Source of the DNA: Clostridia bacterium
GTDB lineage: Bacteria; Bacillota; UBA994; PWPR01
NCBI GenBank assembly: GCA_003557085.1
Contig: PWPR01000215.1
Location: forward strand, 1-11,456
DNA: 11,456 bases
Direction: 5' to 3'
Part shown: piece after piece, positions 1 to 6,452 of the stretch
Position numbering within the stretch: position 1 is the stretch's first letter
Layout of the letters: each line of letters opens with the position of its first letter
The notes under the pieces: model-generated
The model's input: only the letters and a program-made list of their open reading frames with translations
Databases searched by the model: none
What the model was told of the DNA's origin: nothing
Program-made: the position numbers and the translations under genes

Positions 1-251
1 AATCTTGGAGTCGGTTTATTATACAGGGTCAAGCCTGTATAAATCACAATTCATATGATGAGCTTAGTAAAATTGAGAGCACTACTTTGGTTATAGGCGG
101 AGATAGTGATTTAGTTGTTGGTAAAAACACTAGTGAAGAAATGGCACAACAAATAGCAAAATGTTCTTTAATTATTTATGAGAATTTAGGTCATGGAGCT
201 TTTGATGAGGCAAAAGATTTTAACACCAAGGTATTAGATTTTCTTAAGTAA
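1..251 (+). CDS. Alpha/beta hydrolase, C-terminal fragment (5' end outside window)
   Basis: The reading frame is open from base 3 to the TAA at 249-251 and gives about 82 residues. The fragment shows the C-terminal signature of alpha/beta-fold hydrolases: a beta strand and acid turn (TLVIGGDSDLVVG, with the presumed catalytic Asp in GGDSD), then the catalytic-His turn (LGHGAFDE), then a last helix ending VLDFLK. The nucleophile elbow and oxyanion region lie upstream of the window, so the substrate cannot be inferred; family members include esterases, lipases and C-C bond hydrolases. It is probably a soluble cytoplasmic enzyme, judging only from the visible part. A small AT-rich inverted repeat (254-260 with 266-272) follows the stop but lacks a U-tract, so termination there is uncertain. 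The family call is firm; the function is unknown. Confidence 0.85.
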   Translation, partial: SWSRFIIQGQACINHNSYDELSKIESTTLVIGGDSDLVVGKNTSEEMAQQIAKCSLIIYENLGHGAFDEAKDFNTKVLDFLK

Positions 252-329
252 GATTAACTATAAATTAGTTAAGACTTGTTGCATACTTATCTTAATGGAT
301 CTTTTTATTGAAGTATAAGTCTATATTAC

Positions 330-356
330 TTGACATTAGTCTTTTTTTGATATAAA
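330..356 (+). promoter_or_regulatory. Possible orphan promoter with extended -10
   Basis: A perfect -35 box TTGACA lies at 330-335. It is followed after 15 nt by TATAAA at 351-356, preceded by TG at 348-349, giving an extended -10 (TGATATAAA). The 15-nt spacing is short, but the extended -10 could compensate. No coding sequence starts within the next 390 nt, so any transcript would be non-coding or a long tetR leader. In DNA this AT-rich, chance matches are common. Confidence 0.3.
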
Positions 357-675
357 TGTTGATCAATTTTAAATGATTTGAGTTGTTTAGATATTGATTG
401 GCTCGACAATTGTACTAATTGATATTGGATTGTCTTCTTTAAATAATATAATAGAGTCTTTTATAATTGAGTTAACAATACTAATACCCTATCAAGGCAC
501 AAGCTTTAAATCTATACAAATAACTTTTGTAACTGCCAGTTTTCTTTAGCTAAATTTCATTTTTTTGGCCAAAAATCAATGCTAGACATAAATTAAAAGT
601 CAAGGACCTACAAACGCATTCTTTTTAAATTAATGGGAGTACATTAAATAGAAACGTATTTTTTATGTAAGAGTA

Positions 676-704
676 TTGACAAGAACTTATTTAAATAATA
701 ATAT
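676..704 (+). promoter_or_regulatory. Sigma-A promoter of tetR
   Basis: TTGACA at 676-681 matches the -35 consensus perfectly. A 17-nt spacer follows, then TAATAT at 699-704 as the -10. The downstream operator starts just after the -10, over the expected transcription start, so a bound repressor would block initiation. This fits autorepression of the TetR gene that follows. Confidence 0.8.
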
Positions 705-740
705 ATGAATGAATTGAAAATTATTCATTCATATATTATT
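697..740. promoter_or_regulatory. TetR-family operator O1 (perfect 18-bp-arm inverted repeat)
   Basis: The arms at 697-714 and 723-740 are perfect reverse complements, 18 bp each, separated by 8 nt. The core TGAATGAAT (706-714), N8, ATTCATTCA (723-731) is repeated exactly in front of the MATE gene. The repeat covers the -10 and the expected start site of the tetR promoter and ends just before its Shine-Dalgarno site. It is therefore the likely autoregulatory site of the TetR protein encoded next to it. Binding is inferred, not shown. Confidence 0.8.
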
Positions 741-752
741 TTGGAGGAGACT

Positions 753-1331
753 ATGAATACTACTAAACAAGAAATTTTTAATGTAGCTAAAGAATTATTT
801 ATAGAAAAAGGATTTAAAAAGACGAGTGTATCGGAAATAACAAATCAAGTAGAAATAGCAGTTGGGACTTTTTATAATTTTTATAACTCTAAAGAAGAAG
901 TATTTATGGATATTTTTTTACAAGAAGATCAAAACATGAAAAGAAGAATTATGGAATCAATTGATTTGGATAAAGAAATTTCAGATGTAATGATTGAGTT
1001 AATACCTCGACTTTTAAATAGTATGAAAGAGAATCCTATTTTAGTTGAGTGGTATAAAAAAGAGAATTTTAAAACTATAATAAGCAAAGTGGGAGAACCA
1101 TATGTTGAGAATAGCACTGTAGAAGATTCCTTTTACCCTTTTTTGCTAGATGCTGTAGGTAAATGGCAAAGTGAGGGAGAGCTTGATGCGAGTATTGATA
1201 AAGAGTACATATTAACCTTATTTAATTCGGTTGCCTTTATTGATATTCATAGGGACGAAATTGGAGAAGAATACTTTCCTACGATACTTGAAGACTTAAT
1301 TCGTTTTATAGTAAAAGGGCTTAAGCCATAA
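753..1331 (+). CDS. TetR/AcrR-family transcriptional repressor
   Basis: This is a 192-residue protein, the usual length for TetR regulators. Residues 5-51 form the N-terminal DNA-binding domain, with the helix-turn-helix around TSVSEITNQVEIAVGTFYNF and the typical closing motif YNSKEEVF. The remainder is the variable ligand-binding and dimer domain, so the ligand cannot be read. I chose ATG 753 because GGAGGAGA (743-750) sits just upstream. An in-frame ATG at 705 would begin inside the operator, has no ribosome binding site and would add 16 residues upstream of the normal family start. The gene sits between two copies of the same operator and directly precedes a MATE pump. The likely role is a drug- or metabolite-responsive repressor of itself and the pump. 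The family call is firm; autoregulation is strongly inferred from the sites. Confidence 0.93.
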   Translation: MNTTKQEIFNVAKELFIEKGFKKTSVSEITNQVEIAVGTFYNFYNSKEEVFMDIFLQEDQNMKRRIMESIDLDKEISDVMIELIPRLLNSMKENPILVEWYKKENFKTIISKVGEPYVENSTVEDSFYPFLLDAVGKWQSEGELDASIDKEYILTLFNSVAFIDIHRDEIGEEYFPTILEDLIRFIVKGLKP

Positions 1332-1340
1332 GCTCTTTTA
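1312..1340 (+). terminator. Hairpin over the tetR stop codon, possible weak terminator/attenuator
   Basis: TAAAAGGGCTTA (1312-1323) pairs with TAAGCTCTTTTA (1329-1340) in a 12-bp stem with one G-U pair and a 5-nt loop. The GC-richer core is followed by TTTTA, giving a terminator-like shape, but there is no long U-tract. The stem includes the tetR stop codon and touches a candidate -35 box for the next gene. It may lower read-through from tetR into the pump gene. Confidence 0.4.
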
Positions 1341-1365
1341 CAGAGTTAAAATGAATGAATAAATA
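1337..1365 (+). promoter_or_regulatory. Candidate promoter of the MATE gene
   Basis: TTTACA at 1337-1342 matches five of six -35 positions. A 17-nt spacer leads to TAAATA at 1360-1365, a weak -10. The candidate -10 lies within operator O2, so repressor binding would block it. The -35 is reasonable and the -10 is poor, so the exact start of transcription is uncertain. Read-through from the tetR promoter is also possible. Confidence 0.4.
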
Positions 1366-1377
1366 AATATTCATTCA
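1352..1377. promoter_or_regulatory. TetR-family operator O2, identical in half-sites to O1
   Basis: TGAATGAAT (1352-1360) and ATTCATTCA (1369-1377) are perfect inverted 9-bp arms with an 8-nt spacer. These are the same half-sites and spacing as the core of the operator before tetR. The site lies in the 73-nt gap between tetR and the MATE gene, 14 nt before the Shine-Dalgarno site (AGGAGG, 1391-1396). It is well placed to control the pump. Confidence 0.82.
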
Positions 1378-1404
1378 AGGACTTGATATTAGGAGGATAA
1401 TTTA

Positions 1405-2823
1405 ATGATAAGAACTGATGATAAAGAAGCTAAGAAAAATGATTGTGGGGTAAGATATAGTTTTTTAAATAAACCTTTAAAAAGACTAGTTGCTAGGAAT
1501 CTTATTCCTTCTGTAGCTTCAATGGTTATGATGGGTGTATATGGAATTGTAGACGGCATTCTAATTGGTAGAAGGTTAGGTCCTGGCCCTATGGCTTCTA
1601 TTAATTTATTGTTTCCGATTTTGGCACTTACTATAGGCTTAGCAACTATGGTTGGAGTGGGAGGAAACTCAAAGATTGCTGTTCTTTTAGGAAAAAATGA
1701 AACATCTAAGGCAAGTGGTGTTTTCAGTGTAGTATTATCTCTAGGTATAATTATAGGGCTAATCACAAGTATAATTGTTCATTTAGGATTTACTCAGATA
1801 CTGTCTTCACTTGGAAATAATCAAGAACTTGGATCATATGCGGGAGAGTATCTAAAATTATACAATATATTTTTTGTACCAGTCATCCTATTTTTTGTTA
1901 TGGAAAGGTCAGTTAGGAATGATGGAAGACCTAATTTTGCCACTGGGGTAATGATTTTTACTTCTATATTAAACATAGTATTAGATTATATATTTCTTTT
2001 TCCGCTTAATTTAGGTATCGGAGGAGCAGCGCTGGCAACAGGCTTATCCCAAACATTAGGAGCATGTTTTTTCGTAAGCTACTTTGTTTATAAAACATTA
2101 AAAAAGAGAAATGGTTTAATAATAGGTTCACCAAAAGGCTGTTGGCATGAAGTTTTAGGTATAGCTACTAACGGATCATCGGAGTTATTTAGTGGTCTTG
2201 CAGTTGGAGTTACAACTCTTTTTTATAACAGACAAATTTTAGATTTTTCGGGCCCAACAGGTCTTGCTGCTTTTGTAGTAGTTCAATATTTTTTAGTTCT
2301 TGTTTCTGAAATTTTATCTGGAATGGCTACTGGAGCACAGCCAATATTTAGTTACAATTATGGAAGTGGTAATACTGATAGAGTACAAGAAGCTTTAAAG
2401 CTTGTTATGAGAGTAGGCATAGCTGTTAGCATGATATTCTTTATTGTCATTAGATGGCAAGCACAAGGGTTGGTTGAAGTCTTTTATCCAAATGATCCTG
2501 AAGCAATTTTGTTAGCTGTTGAAATAGCAGGATATATCAGCTGGTCGTTTCTTTTCATGGCAATAGGAATTCTAGGCTCAGCTTATTTTACTGCACTAGA
2601 GCAAGCAGCTAAGTCTTTGATTGTATCTATACTTCGCGGCCTAGTTTTAATAATTTTTGGCTTATCAGTTTTCCCAATTATTTTGGGGAGCAGCGGTATT
2701 TGGCTGACTCCAGTTTTTGCTGAGGGGATTACTGGAATGTTGGTATTGATACTTGTATGGAAAAAGCCAGCTAAAAGTGTTCAATTGATTGCAAATAGAG
2801 GAGCTAATTTCAGTAAAGTTTAG
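1405..2823 (+). CDS. MATE-family multidrug efflux antiporter
   Basis: This 472-residue protein has about twelve hydrophobic segments, matching the length and layout of MATE antiporters. These export cationic drugs or metabolites across the cytoplasmic membrane using Na+ or H+. Family features include an N-terminal helix with SMVMMGVYGIVDGILIGRRLG, the NDGRPNFA loop after the fourth helix, the IGGAALATGLSQ segment, and MATGAQPIFSYNYGSGN in the second half, which resembles MepA-type MATE proteins. The ATG at 1405 follows AGGAGG (1391-1396) at good spacing. A soluble, charged N-terminus of about 25 residues precedes the first helix. It lies directly downstream of a TetR gene and an operator matching that of tetR, so it is probably induced when that repressor binds its ligand. 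Drug specificity cannot be predicted. Some MATE-like proteins flip lipids or export metabolites instead. Confidence 0.93.
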   Translation: MIRTDDKEAKKNDCGVRYSFLNKPLKRLVARNLIPSVASMVMMGVYGIVDGILIGRRLGPGPMASINLLFPILALTIGLATMVGVGGNSKIAVLLGKNETSKASGVFSVVLSLGIIIGLITSIIVHLGFTQILSSLGNNQELGSYAGEYLKLYNIFFVPVILFFVMERSVRNDGRPNFATGVMIFTSILNIVLDYIFLFPLNLGIGGAALATGLSQTLGACFFVSYFVYKTLKKRNGLIIGSPKGCWHEVLGIATNGSSELFSGLAVGVTTLFYNRQILDFSGPTGLAAFVVVQYFLVLVSEILSGMATGAQPIFSYNYGSGNTDRVQEALKLVMRVGIAVSMIFFIVIRWQAQGLVEVFYPNDPEAILLAVEIAGYISWSFLFMAIGILGSAYFTALEQAAKSLIVSILRGLVLIIFGLSVFPIILGSSGIWLTPVFAEGITGMLVLILVWKKPAKSVQLIANRGANFSKV

Positions 2824-2971
2824 TAAAATAATATAATCATAGTAAAAAGAAAGTAATATGTTAAAGAATAATTTAAAATAGTATAGTAAACGCAATTAAT
2901 TTCAAAAAAATCAGTAAAACCAAGTACTACATATAGATCTGTGCAGGCTAAAAGAAAGGGTTAAATAAACG

Positions 2972-3376
2972 ATGATATATCCAATGAAAATGATTTTTGG
3001 TTGGGAAGATGATGGTGGGATAGGAGATTTATTAGTTCAGCATATAATAGATGGGAAAAAAAGCGCAACGTGCGGCTTCAAAGTAGAATATACAAAACAG
3101 GAATTAGAGGATCTAAAAGAAGTAAAAGGAAACATAGTCACTGTAGAAAATTATAGAGGAGAGCCGAAGTGTAATATAAGAATAGTTGATGTTTTTGAAA
3201 CTACATTTGGAAATCCTGATATAAGATTAATAAAAGGCGAAGGGTATGGAGAAAATATAGAAGAATTTCAAAAAGACCATCGCCATGCTTGGGCACAAAC
3301 AATAAAGAATAAACAATTAAATAATGATACTGTACTAATTGTTGAGTTATTTGAGTTAGTTGAAGTGATAGATTAA
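2972..3376 (+). CDS. ASCH-domain protein
   Basis: This 134-residue protein is a single small domain of the ASCH superfamily (PUA-like beta-barrel). Visible marks are the N-terminal IIDGKKSATCG segment (residues 25-35), the central strand-rich part (GNIVTVENYRGEPKCNIRIVDV), and EGYGENIEEFQKDHRHAW near residues 90-106, followed by a final strand (DTVLIVELFELVEV). ASCH proteins are thought to bind RNA or nucleosides, and some are amidohydrolases acting on acetylated cytidine; the specific role here is unknown. AAAGGG (2955-2960) is about 11 nt before the ATG at 2972. In-frame ATGs at 2984 and 2990 are possible but worse spaced. The 148-nt gap before it and the 135-nt gap after it suggest an independent gene not linked to the pump. 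Confidence 0.85.
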   Translation: MIYPMKMIFGWEDDGGIGDLLVQHIIDGKKSATCGFKVEYTKQELEDLKEVKGNIVTVENYRGEPKCNIRIVDVFETTFGNPDIRLIKGEGYGENIEEFQKDHRHAWAQTIKNKQLNNDTVLIVELFELVEVID

Positions 3377-3511
3377 GTTTTATAAAAACTCATATTAACA
3401 AAGAATATATAATAACCAATAAGTTAATCCAATATTTGCACAATCATTTTGTAGAATTAAATAAAAACCATTTGACTAATTGGAGTAATAATCAAAAAAG
3501 GAGAACTAAAA

Positions 3512-5011
3512 TTGAGAAGAATAGTTATAATTGGTGGTGGAGTTGCTGGACTAAGCGCAGGGATTTTTGCGCAAAAAAATGGTTTTGAGAGTATTATTTT
3601 AGAAAAACATCATACATTAGGAGGAGAGTGCACAGGTTGGGATCGTCAAGGATATCATATAGATGGCTGTATTCATTGGTTAGTAGGCACAAAAGAAGGA
3701 ACCCCCCTTCGAGAGCTTTGGAATACAGTGGGCGCTCTTGAAGGTATAGATATTTATCAGCCTGATAGTTTTATGGCTGTTGAACACAATGACGAAGTGG
3801 TGCATTTTTATAGAGACATAAATAGGTTAAAGTCAAGTTGGTTAGAAATTTCACCTGAAGACAAAGACATAATAATAGAGTTTTGTGAAGATATTAAATC
3901 ATTACAATCTTTTAATATGCCAACAGGAAAACCTATGGATATGATGAACATAATAGAGAAAATTAAGTATTTGCTTTCTATGAAAGATGTAGGAATGATT
4001 ATGAAAAAGTACGATAAAGTTACCTTTAGCGAATTTGCTAGTAGATTTAAGCACCCTGCTCTTAAAATGGCAATACAGTCTTTTATGCCAGAAGGTGAAT
4101 ACAGTGTGTCATCAATAATATTTGCTCTTGGAACTTTTACTGGAGATCAGTCCTCCATCCCTATAGGGGGTTCCAAAGCAATGGCTCAAAGAATGGTAGA
4201 AGAATATAACACTTTAGGAGGAGTTGTAAGAGCTTCTTCTGAAGTGGTAGATATAGATATTATTAATGGTGAGGTGAAAAGTGTCAGGTGCGTTAATGGA
4301 CACCTTTATGAGGGGGACTATTTTATAGCAGCTTGTGATGCAAATGCATTTTATGAAAAATTACTAAAAGGCAAATACCAAGATCCCGAGTTCCAAAAAA
4401 GATTCAATGACCCTATACTATATCCCTTAGCCTCAAACATTTATGTTGGTATTGGATATGAAGGCACAATGGAAAACATACCTCGTACCCTCAAGTTCCC
4501 TGTTAAATCACTAAATATTCTACAAGGGGATAAGCCAATAGAGCATTTACAGATGACTCACTATGCATATGAAGCTGAGTTTGCACCTAAAGGACATACT
4601 GTAATAACTTTTGCAATAAATCAGTTTCAAGAAGAATTGGAGAAATGGAAAAGTTTAGATAGTGACAAAGCAGCTTATAGGGCAGAGAAAGAGCGAATAG
4701 GTCAGGAAGTTATTAGAGCTATGGGAGAAAGATTTCCTGAGATGATAGGGAAACTAAAGCTTTTAGATGTAGCTAGTCCTCAAACTTATGAGCACTACTG
4801 TAATGCATACCGTGGTGCATTTATGGGGTTTTGGCCTACAATTGAAGGGAAGCAATTACAACATAGCGGCAATATTAAAGGTCTTAATAATCTGGTTTTA
4901 AGTGGACAGTGGCTTCAGCCTCCAGGCGGACTGCCTATAGCAGTTATTACAGGAAAAGATACGATTATGAGGTTATGTAAAAAATTAAAAAAACCATTTA
5001 TTGGTGCCTAA
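3512..5011 (+). CDS. FAD-dependent oxidoreductase, CrtI/phytoene dehydrogenase-like (COG1233 type)
   Basis: This is a 499-residue flavoprotein. The N-terminus has the dinucleotide-binding Rossmann motif GGGVAGLSAG (residues 8-17) and Glu31 for the FAD ribose. GGECTGWDRQGYHIDGCIHWLVGT (37-60) follows, as in phytoene-desaturase-like oxidases. The C-terminal FAD signature, LSGQWLQPPGGLPIAVITGK, lies at about 463-482. Translation probably starts at TTG 3512, because AAAGGAGA (3497-3504) is just upstream and MRRIVIIGGG begins exactly at the first beta strand. Family members desaturate or isomerise carotenoids and retinoids, but most clostridial versions have no known substrate and no carotenoid genes are visible nearby. 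The flavodoxin-fold gene starts 69 nt downstream and an Old Yellow Enzyme lies further on, suggesting flavin redox chemistry on a hydrophobic or unsaturated substrate. Family firm, substrate unknown. Confidence 0.88.
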   Translation: MRRIVIIGGGVAGLSAGIFAQKNGFESIILEKHHTLGGECTGWDRQGYHIDGCIHWLVGTKEGTPLRELWNTVGALEGIDIYQPDSFMAVEHNDEVVHFYRDINRLKSSWLEISPEDKDIIIEFCEDIKSLQSFNMPTGKPMDMMNIIEKIKYLLSMKDVGMIMKKYDKVTFSEFASRFKHPALKMAIQSFMPEGEYSVSSIIFALGTFTGDQSSIPIGGSKAMAQRMVEEYNTLGGVVRASSEVVDIDIINGEVKSVRCVNGHLYEGDYFIAACDANAFYEKLLKGKYQDPEFQKRFNDPILYPLASNIYVGIGYEGTMENIPRTLKFPVKSLNILQGDKPIEHLQMTHYAYEAEFAPKGHTVITFAINQFQEELEKWKSLDSDKAAYRAEKERIGQEVIRAMGERFPEMIGKLKLLDVASPQTYEHYCNAYRGAFMGFWPTIEGKQLQHSGNIKGLNNLVLSGQWLQPPGGLPIAVITGKDTIMRLCKKLKKPFIGA

Positions 5012-5080
5012 GCTCTACAATATAATATAAAGTATAAATATGATGACTAAGATAGTGAGATATTAAGGGAGAAATTAACT

Positions 5081-5620
5081 ATGAACGAAATTTTAGTTGT
5101 GTATAGGTCAAAAAAAGGGTTTACAAAGAAATATGTGAAATGGATTAGTGAATCAATTAAATCTCAGGTAGTGTCATTAGACCACGTTGATAATATTGAA
5201 GTAGCTAATTACAATATTATAGTATATGGTGCTGGAGTTCATGCTGGAAAAATACATGGGCTAAATGAATTTAAGAAAAGAGTAAAAAGTTTAGAAAGCA
5301 ATAAGATTATTATTTTTGCAACTGGTGGAGCTCCATTAGAAGAAGATATTATTGCAACTTTACGTTCTAATAACCCTCTATTGATAAACAAATCTTCTGA
5401 TAGTATATTTTACTTTCAAAGTGGGATAAATTATGAAAGAATGGGAAAAGTAGACAAAGCTCTAATGAAGACGTATGGTCGAATATTGTCATTAAAAGGT
5501 AACAAGTCAGTAGCAGAGAAGGAGACAAGCAAAGCTTTGCTAGAGTCATATGATTATTCTTGTAAAGAGAGTATAGAACCGTTAATTGATTATTTAAATC
5601 AATTACTAATAAAAAATTAA
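5081..5620 (+). CDS. Flavodoxin-fold protein (flavodoxin_5 / HemG-like)
   Basis: This 179-residue protein begins with MNEILVVYRSKKGFTKKY. The beta strand plus SKKGFT loop (10-15) is the FMN phosphate-binding site of the flavodoxin_5 group. YGAGVHAGKIHGL (49-61) and IIFATGGAP (77-85) match the second and third flavin-contacting loops. HemG, the menaquinone-linked protoporphyrinogen oxidase of enterobacteria, belongs to this group and is of similar length. Many clostridial paralogues have no assigned substrate, so a heme role is not claimed. AAGGGAG (5065-5071) precedes the ATG by 9 nt. It lies 69 nt behind the CrtI-like flavoenzyme and has no strong terminator before it, so co-transcription is plausible. 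It might act as its electron carrier or as an independent small flavin reductase. It is probably cytoplasmic. Confidence 0.85.
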   Translation: MNEILVVYRSKKGFTKKYVKWISESIKSQVVSLDHVDNIEVANYNIIVYGAGVHAGKIHGLNEFKKRVKSLESNKIIIFATGGAPLEEDIIATLRSNNPLLINKSSDSIFYFQSGINYERMGKVDKALMKTYGRILSLKGNKSVAEKETSKALLESYDYSCKESIEPLIDYLNQLLIKN

Positions 5621-5977
5621 CTCTGTAGTAAAGTATTCTTTTAATGCAGCCATCCTAAGGAAAAGGCATGCCAAATTTACAATAATCAGCTTGGTGTAAA
5701 AGTAAAGCATGTGCAAATTTGAAGTAGAAAAAGAGTCCATGAAACTTATTAATAGGTTTCTAGTTAATATAATTTACACTAGTAATTGTGTAAGTAGCTA
5801 ATAGTTAAATATGTTACAACTATTAATGAATATTTAAGCAAGTAATATATATTTTAGAAATAATGCAGAATTATCAGGATATAATTGTAAGTAACTCTGT
5901 TTAATCGCCAAAATTCAAAAAATAGTATGTTAATATTAAGAATTATTTATGTATCAATTTTTTAGGGAGGAGAAATA
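5621..5977. other. Non-coding gap of about 350 nt with several inverted repeats
   Basis: I see no credible gene on either strand. The middle of the gap holds three closely spaced inverted repeats. These are GAAACTTATTAATAGGTTTC (5741-5760, one G-U pair), TTACAC-N8-GTGTAA (5774-5793) and TAATAGTT-N11-AACTATTA (5799-5825). There is also an imperfect direct repeat sharing GCATG and CAAATTT around 5664-5683 and 5705-5721. Possible roles are a transcription end after the flavodoxin gene or an operator before the next gene. No riboswitch or T-box signature was recognised. Confidence 0.4.
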
Positions 5978-6325
5978 GTGAGATATATCAATGGAAGACG
6001 AGTGAAGACAGAACCAGAATTGACAAGTCCTAAGAAGAAAGTATACCGTAATAAAAAGCCTAATAAGTTCTATAGAAATATCGCAGGAACTATAGTCATG
6101 CTTTTAAGTGGCATAAGTTTTTTTGTATTAACTAGTATGGGCGTAACGGTATGGCTGATTCTATTTTCTTTAGCATGTATCGTAGCTTTGGTAACAATTA
6201 TATTTGATAATGTACTAAAATATGATATAGGTTTTAGTGAAGGTGAAAAGCCTCCTGAAGATGATCCTACTAGAGAGGCAAGAGAAGCGGTTCTTTATAG
6301 TATGATGAAAGATCGTGATAGTTAA
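5978..6325 (+). CDS. Small two-helix membrane protein, unknown function
   Basis: This 115-residue protein starts at GTG 5978, supported by GGGAGGAG (5965-5972) five nt upstream. The first 32 residues are basic (many Arg and Lys). Two hydrophobic segments follow at about 34-53 and 56-76, joined by a very short turn. The tail is acidic and hydrophilic (GEKPPEDDPTREAREAV). The positive N-terminus predicts that both ends face the cytoplasm in a helical hairpin. I do not recognise a named family and no catalytic motif is visible. It stands alone between the flavodoxin-fold gene and the Old Yellow Enzyme gene, with 357 nt upstream and 127 nt downstream, so no operon partner is evident. The strong ribosome binding site and clear domain layout support a real gene; its function is unknown. 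Confidence 0.75.
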   Translation: MRYINGRRVKTEPELTSPKKKVYRNKKPNKFYRNIAGTIVMLLSGISFFVLTSMGVTVWLILFSLACIVALVTIIFDNVLKYDIGFSEGEKPPEDDPTREAREAVLYSMMKDRDS

Positions 6326-6452
6326 ATGTGCAGTATATTTCTTTATTAATATAATTTAGGTTAGAGGAGAGAAATAAGAGAGATATAAGATATTGTATTG
6401 ACCTAATATGAAAAAGTTATGGATAGCATTATTTTTAAGGGGGATTTAATGA

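Larger units (their letters stand above)
252..704. other. Non-coding gap of about 450 nt before tetR
   Basis: I see no convincing gene here on either strand. The stretch is AT-rich with frequent stops. It begins with a weak hairpin (TTAACTA 254-260 with TAGTTAA 266-272) and holds a promoter-like sequence at 330-356. It also has a very short stem, AACT/AGTT at 531-541, followed by TTTCTTT. The tetR promoter occupies its end (676-704). It could hold a small RNA or a decayed gene, but nothing visible proves either. Confidence 0.5.

Noticed and set aside
929..1117. Minus-strand reading frame inside tetR
   Set aside because: It lies wholly within a well-supported gene, has no ribosome binding site and its product shows no domain. 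It is a shadow frame of an AT-rich gene.
1389..1766. 125-residue minus-strand frame opposite the MATE gene
   Set aside because: It is antisense to clear MATE transmembrane helices and shows no own start signal or domain.
3376..3390. Small hairpin AGTTTT/AAAACT after the ASCH gene as a terminator
   Set aside because: Six AT-rich pairs around a 3-nt loop with no following U-tract are too weak to call a terminator.
3512..5011. Carotenoid biosynthesis function for the CrtI-like protein
   Set aside because: No phytoene synthase or other carotenoid gene is visible, and many clostridial family members are of unknown substrate.
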